Origin: Marinifilum breve
Lineage (GTDB): Bacteria > Bacteroidota > Bacteroidia > Bacteroidales > Marinifilaceae
DNA: 64,000 bases
Assembly: GCF_003202155.1 (NCBI RefSeq)
Contig: NZ_QFLI01000002.1
Span: forward strand, 558,001-622,000
Reading direction: 5' to 3'
The notes beneath the pieces were generated by a model, which did no database searches, was not told the DNA's origin, and saw nothing but the letters and a program-made list of their open reading frames with translations. Positions within the stretch are counted from its first letter, which is position 1; each line of letters starts with the position of its first letter. Shown here in pieces: positions 19,060-27,606 of the stretch. Both the position numbers and the translations under genes were made by a program.

Positions 19060-20003
19060 TGTTCTATAAAATTTGTTTTAACTACTTCCTTATTGTCTTT
19101 ATTTAGCATCTTTTTAGGAATACAATCTTTAATGGTACTGATCACTGAGTTCAGAAGATTCTTTCTCACCTCGCTTTTCAGTTGAATCAGACTAACCTCC
19201 CTAACCTTATCGTTTCCCTTGATCTCTTTCAACAAATCCTCCTGATCAGCAGGAATCATTAATGTTGCCAATTCAGGAACAAATGTAATACCCCCTTTGT
19301 ATTCCACGATTCTTCGCAAAGCATCTATATTATTGCTTTCATAAACCAGTTCACTCTCCTCTTTTTTGTTTAAAGAACAGATATTGGTAACCTGATCCAT
19401 AAAACAATTCCCTTCTTTCAGCATCCATATGCTGTTGTGATCTATCTTATCAATACTGATTTCATCTTCCTCAAACAAATCATGCTTATCGGATACGTAG
19501 AGATAGAACTTCTCGTAAAAAATCGGGTAAATCTCAAGATTACTCTTCAGTTGAATTGGAGTTGAAATAATCCCTCCATGCAAGCTACCGTCTTTCACGC
19601 CTTGTAAAACCTCTTCGGTAATCATCTCTTTAACGGTAAGTTTCAGTTTCGGATAGCGCTGATTGAGTTCATCCACAAACAGAGGCACCAAATATGGCGA
19701 AAGGGTTGGTATGATACCCAAACAAAGCTCTCCCTGAATATCTTCAGACAAGTTCACAGCAAAATCTTCCAGGTGCTTCGATTCTGTGATCAGCAATTGT
19801 GCTTTCTCCAGAAAAAGATTTCCATTTGTAGTGGGTTCTACCTGCTTCTTGCTTCTGTCGAATAGCTTTATTCCCAGTTCATCTTCCAATGCTTGTATTT
19901 GCAAGCTAACAGCAGGTTGCGATACCCCCATAAACTTGGCCACCTTACCATATCCCCCTAGCTTTTGCAAAGCCAAAGCATATTCAAGCTGTTTTAAGGT
20001 CAT
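19056..20003 (-). CDS. oxyR: OxyR-type LysR-family peroxide regulator
   Basis: Start taken at ATG 20003 (MTLKQLEYALALQKLGGYGK), the canonical OxyR N-terminus; an upstream ATG would add 10 residues. The N-terminal winged HTH contains VSQPAVSLQIQALEDELGIKLFDR. The sensing motif is EGNCFMDQVTNIC: the two cysteines (C200 and C209) have the nine-residue spacing of E. coli C199/C208, so the peroxide-reactive pair is intact. It is a transcriptional activator of antioxidant genes. The downstream ABM gene overlaps by 4 bp. Its own target sites are not identifiable here. Confidence 0.88.
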   Translation of the reverse strand: MTLKQLEYALALQKLGGYGKVAKFMGVSQPAVSLQIQALEDELGIKLFDRSKKQVEPTTNGNLFLEKAQLLITESKHLEDFAVNLSEDIQGELCLGIIPTLSPYLVPLFVDELNQRYPKLKLTVKEMITEEVLQGVKDGSLHGGIISTPIQLKSNLEIYPIFYEKFYLYVSDKHDLFEEDEISIDKIDHNSIWMLKEGNCFMDQVTNICSLNKKEESELVYESNNIDALRRIVEYKGGITFVPELATLMIPADQEDLLKEIKGNDKVREVSLIQLKSEVRKNLLNSVISTIKDCIPKKMLNKDNKEVVKTNFIEQ

Positions 20004-20142
20004 ATTATTAGTTTTTATTATCAGGATTGTCAAGATAATAAAAATTCATTATTAACATCAACACAATTAAATAAAACGATAAAGATGTCACTCACTTCGA
20101 AAAACAAGTTAATTATTGTTCATCATCTACGGAAAATCATTT

Positions 20143-20150
20143 TATCTTTG
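20143..20150 (+). promoter_or_regulatory. -7 box of a Bacteroidota sigma-A-type promoter
   Basis: TATCTTTG fits TAnnTTTG and lies 95 bp before the chosen start of the AsmA-like gene. A TTG is found about 24 nt upstream, slightly further than usual, so the -33 box is uncertain. Confidence 0.4.
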
Positions 20151-20244
20151 CGATCTATAATAATGTTAATGCTGAAGCAGTATTTTAGAGCTTCAAAAGC
20201 TCACCAGGAACAATTTGCTGAATGCTCTACTTAATCAAAAGGAA

Positions 20245-23217
20245 ATGAACAGAATACCAAAGATTCTGAAAAGATTTATAGCAATTCTCTTAAGCCTCTG
20301 TATCGTTTTGGTGCTTATCGCAGAAATGGCTGAAGATTTTATTGCCAAAACTGCACTCAATCAAATTAACAGTGACATTGATGCCTCCATCGAAATTCAA
20401 GACATTTCCTTTTCCCTTCTCAAAAGGTTCCCTTATGCCACCATTGAGTTCGAAAACATTCTAATCCAATCTAAATTAAACAAGGATACTCTTTTAGGAG
20501 CCAGTAAAGCCTATGCTTCTCTCCATACTATAGATCTAATAAACGGAAACATCAACACCAAAAAGCTGGAGCTAAAGGATGGTTTCTGCAATTATATCAT
20601 CAGCCACAATAACCAATGCAATTTAGATTGCCTTTTATCAATTGGCGGAAATAGCAACTCTTCTGAAAGTTCGAGTTCTCAACAATTAGACCTCAACAAA
20701 GTCTTGCTAAATAACATTCGCTTTTTCTATGCTGATTCTACCTCTGCCACACAGGCCGAAATCCTAATCGACAAAACGGAGGTAAAAGGCAAAGGTAGTA
20801 ACAATACCTACCAAGCTAAAATCAATGGAAATGCAGTGGTTTCGAACTGCAACTATCAAAATAGCAATTTACACAAGTTGGAGAATGCCCAGGTCAGCTA
20901 TCAAATTTCCTTGGCCGATAAAGACTTACACATCGAAAATCTGCTAATTACCAGCAAAGGAGTGAACCTACATGCCAAAGGCAATATCAATCTTCAGGAT
21001 AAACTAAACTCTAACATCAACATCCTGACTTGCAATGTACAGCTCGATAAAATCAAGCAATACATTCCCAAGGATATCCTTTACAACAATCAAATACAAC
21101 AAATCACCGGGACTTTAGCCCTTACAGGAAGCATTGAAGGAAACCTCTCTGATACATTATTACCTAGAGTACAAGCCAACTTTAAACTCAGCAATGCACA
21201 GCTCAAAAAAGAAGGCTTCCCTGCTCTACAAAAGCTAAACTGCAAGGGAAGCATCGACAATGGAGCAGAAAGAGCAATAGAAAGTACTCGTGTGATATGC
21301 GAGAATTTAGATTTCACTACAGAAAAGAGTTCAGGAAGTTTGTCTTTCGACATTGTAAATCTTGATAAACCATCTTACAAATTCGATTCAAACCTTTCCA
21401 TTGATTTGGAAGAGGTCAAATCATTCCTGCCTGATTCATTAATGAAGCTATGCTCTGGTACAGCCAATGTTCACACAAAAGGCAAAGGAAAACTTAATTC
21501 ACTTGATGAATTACAGAATCCTGATTATTTGATGAATCGATTACAAGGAAAGATTGATTTAAAAGATGTAAAAGCATCTAAAGATTCCATTCAGCTTGAT
21601 TCGTTAAACCTTCTTCTTGATTACAAGCCTAATCAGCTTGCTATTTCACTGGCTAAAGGCACAATCACTTCGCATAACATCAAACTTAAAAAAGGAAGCC
21701 TACAATTGAATCTTGAAGGCAAATTGTCAAACTTAAAGCAGCTAAAGGCAAGCATCGATTCTATACATTTGCAAACCAATCAGAGTCTACTTTCTGGAAA
21801 CATTCAAATGGAGAATGTAACAGAACCAAACTACAAACTTCATTTGCTTTCTGATATTAATTTACAAGAGTTTAAACATCTGATTCCTGATTCTCTAATC
21901 ACAAACCTGAATGGCAGCATCATTACAGAAATACATTCAGCTGGTAAATTAAATCCCGACTCTATCGACAAGCAAATAGTTGATTTGGTTTGCAATCACA
22001 GTCAGATAAAAGCAAACTGCAAAAACATTTCAATCAAAAGCACCAACCCAAGCATTCAAATATCCGATCTATCAGGGCAATTTAAGATTCAAGAAGACAC
22101 CATTACACTGCACAACACAACTGCTTCGGCCTTTGGCATTAACATGAATTTGGATTCAACCAAAATCGGGAACTACTACCATACCATTGTTGAAAATAAA
22201 GAGCAAAAATTATCCATTTACAGCTCTCTTCATTTCGATCAAATCAATTACCAAACCATCGACTCACTTCTTCAGTCATTTAGCAGTGATACCGATAATG
22301 CAGAAACAAAAAGTTCACGCAATTACTCTTACGAGATAAAAGGAAAACTTAGAGGTGATCACTTTACCTATCAAAAAGCAAAGGCAAACAACATCTCTAC
22401 TCTTTTTAACATCAGCGATAGCATCGTTTTGCTCGACAAATTCGAGTTTGATGCCTTTAAAGGAAATCTGAACAATTCAGTTCGCTACAAAATCATATCA
22501 GACAATAAGCAAATCGTTAATTTCTATAACCATACCGAGAATTTAGACATTGCTCAATTGATGAAGGATTTCAACAACTTTAAAGAGTATGAGCAGGAAT
22601 ATATCAAATCAGAACAAATAAGTGGTACGCTAAGCTCTGATCTACATGGAGAAGTTCTGTTAATGGGAGATTCTCTGGTGCATGATTCAACCTTACTCAA
22701 AGGTGATTTCAAACTAGAAGATGGTGGACTGTTTAATTTCAAGCCTGCAATGGAACTCTCAAAATCCACAAACATAGAAGAGCTTGACAACATGCATTTC
22801 AAAACCATTGAAAGTAAAGTTTTTGTATTTAAAAATGCCGTTTACATCCCACAAACCGAAATCAAAAGCAATGCAATGGATATTTCGGCCTATGGAATGC
22901 AGAGCTTCAACGATGATTATGAATATCACCTTCGCGTATACCTGGGTGAAGTACTAAGAGGTAAAACCAAACGAATAAGAGAGAAGCAGGAAAAACAAGA
23001 AAACAAACCCGATGGCGGCACATCAGGCTTAACATCCCTTTTTCTGGTTTCTAAAAATATTGATGGCAAATCACACAGTGGCCTAGATACCAAGAAAGGC
23101 AGAGCAAAAATGAAAACCAAAATTAAATTGCAACAAGTAGTTCTGGATTTTCTATTCCACCCTAAGCTAATTGATTTTGACACAAAAGTTGAAGAAAATC
23201 CTACGAAGCATGAATAA
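20245..23217 (+). CDS. AsmA-like protein (inter-membrane lipid transport family)
   Basis: 990 aa from ATG 20245 (MNRIPKILKRFIAILLSLCIVL); a TTG at 20215 would add ten residues. One N-terminal membrane anchor (about residues 10-30) is followed by a very long beta-rich periplasmic region typical of AsmA/TamB-like bridge proteins: repeated short strands of the type LDLNKVLLNNIRFFYAD and SFDIVNLDKPSYKFDSNLSIDLEEVKSFLPDSL. The charged C-terminus (KTKRIREKQEKQENK) precedes a last strand. The stop overlaps the next gene's start by 8 bp, so the DsbA-like gene is in the same operon. Confidence 0.82.
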   Translation: MNRIPKILKRFIAILLSLCIVLVLIAEMAEDFIAKTALNQINSDIDASIEIQDISFSLLKRFPYATIEFENILIQSKLNKDTLLGASKAYASLHTIDLINGNINTKKLELKDGFCNYIISHNNQCNLDCLLSIGGNSNSSESSSSQQLDLNKVLLNNIRFFYADSTSATQAEILIDKTEVKGKGSNNTYQAKINGNAVVSNCNYQNSNLHKLENAQVSYQISLADKDLHIENLLITSKGVNLHAKGNINLQDKLNSNINILTCNVQLDKIKQYIPKDILYNNQIQQITGTLALTGSIEGNLSDTLLPRVQANFKLSNAQLKKEGFPALQKLNCKGSIDNGAERAIESTRVICENLDFTTEKSSGSLSFDIVNLDKPSYKFDSNLSIDLEEVKSFLPDSLMKLCSGTANVHTKGKGKLNSLDELQNPDYLMNRLQGKIDLKDVKASKDSIQLDSLNLLLDYKPNQLAISLAKGTITSHNIKLKKGSLQLNLEGKLSNLKQLKASIDSIHLQTNQSLLSGNIQMENVTEPNYKLHLLSDINLQEFKHLIPDSLITNLNGSIITEIHSAGKLNPDSIDKQIVDLVCNHSQIKANCKNISIKSTNPSIQISDLSGQFKIQEDTITLHNTTASAFGINMNLDSTKIGNYYHTIVENKEQKLSIYSSLHFDQINYQTIDSLLQSFSSDTDNAETKSSRNYSYEIKGKLRGDHFTYQKAKANNISTLFNISDSIVLLDKFEFDAFKGNLNNSVRYKIISDNKQIVNFYNHTENLDIAQLMKDFNNFKEYEQEYIKSEQISGTLSSDLHGEVLLMGDSLVHDSTLLKGDFKLEDGGLFNFKPAMELSKSTNIEELDNMHFKTIESKVFVFKNAVYIPQTEIKSNAMDISAYGMQSFNDDYEYHLRVYLGEVLRGKTKRIREKQEKQENKPDGGTSGLTSLFLVSKNIDGKSHSGLDTKKGRAKMKTKIKLQQVVLDFLFHPKLIDFDTKVEENPTKHE

Positions 23218-23845
23218 ATTCAATCGAATCATATATATCATCTCATTTGTGCTCTTTGCACTGCTTTGCTATGTTGTGGTACACAAATTTGTTTCTACTT
23301 CCAACAATGCAATTCAAGCCAATGCAGAAGTAGTTCAAAAAGAATTTGACATTGTTTTTGGTAACTCCAATGCTAATCAATCCATATTTGTATACACTAG
23401 CTACAAATGCGGATATTGTCGTCGTTTCTTTCAAGACGTATATCCTTTGTTGAAAGAGAATTATATCGACAAGAATCAAATCAATCTAGTCATCAAACTG
23501 ATTGAACCAAATCAAGATCCGGAAATGGTTGATGCATTGCAATTGGCAATCTCTGTAAACAAGTTCGGTCGATTCGATAAATTACACGAACTCCTACTCC
23601 ATGACTATAGAATCGTTTATACGGATGAATTTAAAGTCCTCTGCGATGATTTCACCAGAAACAATTCTGAAATCGAAAAACATTTCTATGATAATGAGGA
23701 CCATAAATACTTGAAAGAAAATTATCAGGAATTTATTGACTTAAACTTAACAGGAACTCCTAGCTTTGTAATCAATCAACACATCTACAAAGGATTTAAA
23801 AGTTTCGAAGAACTAAAAGAAATAATAAGAAATATAAAACACTAA
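23210..23845 (+). CDS. Membrane-anchored DsbA-like thioredoxin-fold protein
   Basis: 211 aa from the ATG at 23210, overlapping the end of the AsmA-like gene by 8 bp. An N-terminal membrane segment (about 7-24) is followed by a thioredoxin_4/DsbA-type domain with active site C67-GY-C70 (SYKCGYC) and the cis-Pro loop TGTPSFVIN. The helical insert between them is of DsbA type. Expected to catalyse disulfide oxidation or isomerisation in the periplasm. It sits 13 bp upstream of a cysteine-rich lipoprotein, its likely partner or client. Confidence 0.85.
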   Translation: MNKFNRIIYIISFVLFALLCYVVVHKFVSTSNNAIQANAEVVQKEFDIVFGNSNANQSIFVYTSYKCGYCRRFFQDVYPLLKENYIDKNQINLVIKLIEPNQDPEMVDALQLAISVNKFGRFDKLHELLLHDYRIVYTDEFKVLCDDFTRNNSEIEKHFYDNEDHKYLKENYQEFIDLNLTGTPSFVINQHIYKGFKSFEELKEIIRNIKH

Positions 23846-23858
23846 TAATCAAATCAAC

Positions 23859-24209
23859 ATGAACAAAAAACTTCTTTTTTTACCGATAAGTTTGTTGGCA
23901 ATCATTGCTCTTTTACAATTTGGTTGTGATTCTGATTCAGACAAGAATGAAGATGTTTGTGAGGCATTCCCAACTCCAAAAGAGTGCAATACATCTACTC
24001 AGGCAACCGCGTGTTGTTCCGACGAAGACAATTGCTACTACTTGTATAATGGGAAAAGGTATGCTTATACAGATGCTGGACAGCAAGAACTATTAAACGT
24101 TATGTGTCCTGATCTATCAAAATCGCAAGCAGCAGAGGTTTACAAGCAACTTAATGCAAAAACCCAAAAATTATTGGAACAAGCTAGAATGACTGCAGAG
24201 TGTTATTAA
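23859..24209 (+). CDS. Small cysteine-rich lipoprotein
   Basis: 116 aa. A type II signal peptide (LLQFGCDSDSDK, Cys near 23) is followed by a short mature protein with seven further cysteines (VC, EC, ACC, NC, MC, EC). Immediately downstream of the membrane DsbA gene (13 bp), it is probably a disulfide-stabilised outer-membrane lipoprotein that needs that enzyme (inference). I do not recognise a named family. A strong terminator follows. Confidence 0.75.
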   Translation: MNKKLLFLPISLLAIIALLQFGCDSDSDKNEDVCEAFPTPKECNTSTQATACCSDEDNCYYLYNGKRYAYTDAGQQELLNVMCPDLSKSQAAEVYKQLNAKTQKLLEQARMTAECY

Positions 24210-24221
24210 AAGCTAAGTTCG

Positions 24222-24265
24222 AAAAAACAATAGGCTATATCTTTCAATACAGCCTATTGTTTTTT
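24222..24265 (+). terminator. Strong terminator, probably bidirectional
   Basis: AAAAAACAATAGGCT (24222-24236) pairs with AGCCTATTGTTTTTT (24251-24265). The A run and T run on both sides allow termination from both directions; the convergent TlpA-like gene ends at 24299. Confidence 0.9.
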
Positions 24266-24298
24266 ATATCTCTAAATTGTTTTCACAATTTATCACCT

Positions 24299-24820
24299 CT
24301 AAAAGAAAAACCATCGCTTCTTTCGCAAGCTTTTTAATTTTTTTTCAAGTTTCTCACCTCTTAAATTAATGGCAACAATAATTCCATTTTCATCGATAAG
24401 GTAATTTGCAGGTATCGATCTTATTCGATAAGTTTTAGCAGCTACATTTCTCCATCCCTTAAGATCGCAAACATGATTCTTCCAGATTAAACTATCCTGT
24501 TCAACTGCTTGTTCCCAAGCTTCTTTATTTCTATCGAAAGAAACACTATAGATTGTAAATCCACTCCCCTTACGAAACTCAATATTTTTGTATTTGCTAT
24601 ATGCCCTAAGTAGGTATTTGCTCTCTTTTCTACATGGCTTGCACCACGAAGCCCAAAAGTCTATTAAAATAAGTTTTCCTCTTAAATCTGATAAGGATAT
24701 TTCTTCTCCCGAAAATGTTTTTTGCACAATCTCTGGGGCTTTATCACCTACTTTTAAAATTTGTGCTTGTACATCTCCAATTAACAGGAAAACAAAAAGA
24801 ACTACAATATAATATTTCAT
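24299..24820 (-). CDS. TlpA-like periplasmic thioredoxin
   Basis: 173 aa. Signal peptide to about residue 19 (GDVQAQ), then an AhpC/TSA-Redoxin type domain: KVGDKAPEI, LIDFWASWC-KPC-RKE (C60/C63) and IPANYLIDENG. This is the TlpA/ResA-like pattern for periplasmic thiol reduction. The C-terminus is very basic and ends WFFF. It is convergent with the DsbA operon, giving opposed oxidising and reducing thiol proteins side by side. Confidence 0.85.
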   Translation of the reverse strand: MKYYIVVLFVFLLIGDVQAQILKVGDKAPEIVQKTFSGEEISLSDLRGKLILIDFWASWCKPCRKESKYLLRAYSKYKNIEFRKGSGFTIYSVSFDRNKEAWEQAVEQDSLIWKNHVCDLKGWRNVAAKTYRIRSIPANYLIDENGIIVAINLRGEKLEKKLKSLRKKRWFFF

Positions 24821-25025
24821 TATGGTAAAATAATTTCAATGACAAAGATGCACTTTATATCCAAACTGACAAAATACCTTTAAAATAGTCCAATTTATAC
24901 GCGAAGTCTCCTTTAAAAGCAAACTCAGGTTCAAGAATTGTTTATAACTTTGTGGGCTCTTAATAAATCGAACAATAAAGGCAATTGAACTTTATTCTTC
25001 AAACTTTGAACTTTATACTGTATCC

Positions 25026-25724
25026 ATGAAAATAGGCATTATAGGGGCAATGGAAATTGAGGTTGTAAGACTTCGAGCACTTTTGTCGGATAAGAATGAA
25101 CAAAAAAAAGGTGGTTTTGTTTTCTATACTGGAAAGCTAAACGGAAATGATATTGTTTTGTTACAATCAGGTATTGGAAAAGTAAATGCTGCAATTGGTG
25201 CGGCCATCATGATCGATAATTACTCTCCTGATTTTGTAATAAACACTGGTGCTGCCGGAGGATTTCTTGGCGATTTAAAAGTTGGCGATATTGTTATCTC
25301 CAAGGAATTGATTCATCACGATATGGACTGTACAGTGTTTGGATACAAAACAGGTCAAGTTCCTGGTATGCCTGCTAGCTTTGTTGCTGATGAAAAATTA
25401 ATCGATTTGGCTGATAAATGCATTCACAAATTAATTGATGTAAAAACCAAAACAGCAACAATTCTTACTGGCGATCAGTTTATGAATAATCCTGAAGCCA
25501 CTAAAAAAATTAAAGATACCTTTCCAACTGCCGAAGCTGTTGAAATGGAAGGAGCTGCAATCGCTCAAACTTGCTTTCAATTTAAAGTTCCTTTTGTAGT
25601 TATCCGATCAATTTCGGATATTGCAGGACAAGAGAATGCAGTTGAGTATGAAGAATTTGTTGAAACAGCAGCTGTAAATTCAGCAAATATGGTTGTTGAA
25701 ATGACAAAAGAATTAGCAAAATAG
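25026..25724 (+). CDS. mtnN: 5'-methylthioadenosine/S-adenosylhomocysteine nucleosidase
   Basis: 232 aa, normal length for Pfs/MtnN. The N-terminus MKIGIIGAMEIEV contains the catalytic Glu12; GAAGGFLGDLKVGDIVIS and VEMEGAAIAQ bind the ribose, and RSISDIAG carries the catalytic Asp. It cleaves SAH to adenine and S-ribosylhomocysteine, the LuxS substrate. luxS follows 15 bp downstream, so both steps of the activated methyl cycle and AI-2 formation are in one operon. A -7-like TAACTTTG occurs at 24945-24952. Confidence 0.95.
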   Translation: MKIGIIGAMEIEVVRLRALLSDKNEQKKGGFVFYTGKLNGNDIVLLQSGIGKVNAAIGAAIMIDNYSPDFVINTGAAGGFLGDLKVGDIVISKELIHHDMDCTVFGYKTGQVPGMPASFVADEKLIDLADKCIHKLIDVKTKTATILTGDQFMNNPEATKKIKDTFPTAEAVEMEGAAIAQTCFQFKVPFVVIRSISDIAGQENAVEYEEFVETAAVNSANMVVEMTKELAK

Positions 25725-25739
25725 TTTAAATCAAAGGAT

Positions 25740-26219
25740 ATGGAAAAGATAGATAGCTTTACAGTTGATCACAATAAATTAAAGAGAGGTATTTACGTAT
25801 CAAGAAAAGATCAATTTGGTGACGAAACCATTACAACATTCGATATCAGAACCAAATTAGCAAATCAGGAGCCTGCAATGGATATTCCTGCTATGCATAC
25901 CATGGAACATCTTGGAGCAACTTTCTTAAGAAACAGCAAAGAGTGGGCAGACAAAACAGTTTACTTTGGCCCTATGGGATGTAGAACCGGATTCTATATC
26001 ATCTTCCATGGTGATCTAAGATCAGAAGATATTATTGATGTTACCAAAGAGATGTTTGATTTTATGGCTGATTTCCAAGGAGAGATTCCTGGAACCAATA
26101 AAATAGAATGTGGTAACTACGTGAGTCACGATCTAACAGTGGCAAAATGGGAATCGGATAAGTACAGAAAAGAAGTACTTTCCAATCTTACAGATGAAAA
26201 CTTGAATTACCCACAATAA
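25740..26219 (+). CDS. luxS: S-ribosylhomocysteine lyase LuxS
   Basis: 159 aa. Metal ligands H53 and H57 (HTMEH) and C124 (IECGNY), and the catalytic C81 in GPMGCRTGFY, are all present. It splits S-ribosylhomocysteine to homocysteine and the AI-2 precursor DPD. Cotranscribed with mtnN and followed by a terminator at 26242. Confidence 0.96.
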   Translation: MEKIDSFTVDHNKLKRGIYVSRKDQFGDETITTFDIRTKLANQEPAMDIPAMHTMEHLGATFLRNSKEWADKTVYFGPMGCRTGFYIIFHGDLRSEDIIDVTKEMFDFMADFQGEIPGTNKIECGNYVSHDLTVAKWESDKYRKEVLSNLTDENLNYPQ

Positions 26220-26241
26220 TTCAAACCATATAAAAAAGGTT

Positions 26242-26270
26242 AAGGTCGTCATTCTTTGATGACCTTTTTT
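26242..26270 (+). terminator. Rho-independent terminator of mtnN-luxS
   Basis: AAGGTCGTCA (26242-26251) pairs with TGATGACCTT (26257-26266), including one G-U pair, followed by TTTT. Confidence 0.85.
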
Positions 26271-26318
26271 ATTTACTAATTTTCATTAAATTTATGGAAA
26301 CAGAAATTGCCCTAACCT

Positions 26319-26768
26319 ATGAAAATTACTGGTTTTCGATTCTTTATTATTACCGCTTTAATACTACTTATTCCAATTTACAGCAATTGGAGATTGTTAT
26401 TGGATGGTGATAAAACTGAAGGAATCGTTATAAAAACCAGTAAAGACAATATGGGACAACTCTATTCAATTTACTCCATCATCCAGTATGAAGTTAAAGA
26501 TAAAACCTACCAATTAAAAGGATTGGAAAATGTTGAATATCCACTTGGAAAAAATTTTACCATACTATTTGATCCTGATAATCCCCATGACGCGATTCTA
26601 TACAATTTCAAAGGCATTTACTTCAATCGTTCGACCTCCGTTGCCATTGTCATGTTCGTTTTATGGGTAGCTTTTTATTTAAGCTTTAGTCCTAAAAGTG
26701 ATAAAAGAAGATCACAAAGAGAAAAGTTCAAATCCAACGGAAAATTCTCTTCCCATCAATTAAACTAA
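26319..26768 (+). CDS. DUF3592 family membrane protein
   Basis: 149 aa. Membrane segments at about residues 7-24 and 108-124 flank a soluble beta-domain with the DUF3592 pattern (KTEGIVIKTSKDN, IIQYEVKDKTYQLKG, GKNFTILFDPDNPHDAILYN). The C-terminus is short and basic. Function is unknown. Distant relatives occur at 4936-5715 and 55069-55539. Confidence 0.75.
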   Translation: MKITGFRFFIITALILLIPIYSNWRLLLDGDKTEGIVIKTSKDNMGQLYSIYSIIQYEVKDKTYQLKGLENVEYPLGKNFTILFDPDNPHDAILYNFKGIYFNRSTSVAIVMFVLWVAFYLSFSPKSDKRRSQREKFKSNGKFSSHQLN

Positions 26769-26828
26769 CCCCACTCCCTTCTTCAAATAACTAATTTTCA
26801 ATCTTTTTAAGATTTGTTGACATTTAAA

Positions 26829-26844
26829 TGGCACGCATCTTGCA
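26829..26844 (+). promoter_or_regulatory. Sigma-54 (RpoN) -24/-12 promoter
   Basis: TGGCACG (26829-26835), CATC, TTGCA (26840-26844). This is a perfect match to TGGCACG-N4-TTGCW, with the GG and GC doublets exactly 10 bp apart. The expected start site is near 26855, 45 bp before the ATG of the DUF4251 gene. A cognate enhancer-binding protein is not in the window. Confidence 0.8.
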
Positions 26845-26899
26845 ATTGTGTGATCGACTGCAGTAAAATTATTTGGGTTAGAAATATTATTTTATAGTT

Positions 26900-27490
26900 A
26901 TGAAACGAAATACATTAACACTAGTAGCAATTTTAATATTGGGAGCAATCTCATCTTCAAGTTTTGCAGAAGGTAAAGAATTAACCAAGCAAGAAAAGAA
27001 AGAACTTCGAAAAGAAAAGAGAGCAATTCGTAAATCCGAAAGAGAAAGATATAATCAGGAAATGCATGATAAAGCATATCAAGCATTAAAGGATCTTAAT
27101 TTTGTTCTTGAAGCCACAAGTTTACAAAATAAGAGGGGTAAAATGATTAATGTTTCTGATCATTTAAACTTTATTTCAATTGAAAAAGACAAGGCTACTC
27201 TTCAATTGTCATTTAGAGGATACGGCGGACTAAATGGATTAGGTGGAATTACATTAAATGGTAAAATCCGCAACGAGAAGTTCTCTACAGATAAACATGG
27301 TAACCAATATTTGGAGTTCAATGTAATGGGTGCTGCAATTCATGCTGAGGTAAGAATAAGTTTGAATGCTTCTGACAATTTTGCTGACGCCTCTGTTGAT
27401 GCATCAACCAGAAGTAGTAAAATCCAATTTCGCGGAAGCCTGGTGCCAAAAGATGATACAAGAACTTACAAAAGTGGTTTCGACATATAG
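26900..27490 (+). CDS. DUF4251 domain periplasmic protein
   Basis: 196 aa. Signal peptide to about residue 23 (SSSSFAEG), a very charged Lys/Glu/Arg helix (24-55), then the DUF4251 beta-domain with LNFISIEKDKATLQLSFRGYGGLNGLGGITLNGKI. DUF4251 proteins are secreted and Bacteroidota-specific, of unknown function. The gene is preceded by a consensus sigma-54 promoter, which implies activator-dependent, condition-specific expression, possibly envelope-related. Confidence 0.85.
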   Translation: MKRNTLTLVAILILGAISSSSFAEGKELTKQEKKELRKEKRAIRKSERERYNQEMHDKAYQALKDLNFVLEATSLQNKRGKMINVSDHLNFISIEKDKATLQLSFRGYGGLNGLGGITLNGKIRNEKFSTDKHGNQYLEFNVMGAAIHAEVRISLNASDNFADASVDASTRSSKIQFRGSLVPKDDTRTYKSGFDI

Positions 27491-27512
27491 TTACATACAA
27501 CAGCACTATCTC

Positions 27513-27542
27513 AACCGTTCTTCACAAAAGAGCGGTTTTTTT
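27513..27542 (+). terminator. Rho-independent terminator
   Basis: AACCGTTC (27513-27520) pairs with GAGCGGTT (27530-27537), with one G-U pair, followed by a T run. Confidence 0.8.
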
Positions 27543-27556
27543 GTGTACAAAAGTCG

Positions 27557-27583
27557 TTTGCCCAATTTTCAATTCTATCTTTG
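27557..27583 (+). promoter_or_regulatory. Candidate promoter of the U32 peptidase gene
   Basis: TTTG (27557-27560) and TATCTTTG (27576-27583) match the -33 and -7 boxes of Bacteroidota, but the 15-nt spacer is shorter than the usual 19-21. The -7 box is 24 bp before the ATG. Confidence 0.4.
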
Positions 27584-27606
27584 CATGCAGAACAAAATTT
27601 TGAAGA

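Noticed and set aside
24821-25025. SAH or SAM riboswitch upstream of mtnN-luxS
   Set aside because: I could not find paired stems or conserved cores of known SAM/SAH riboswitches in this short leader.
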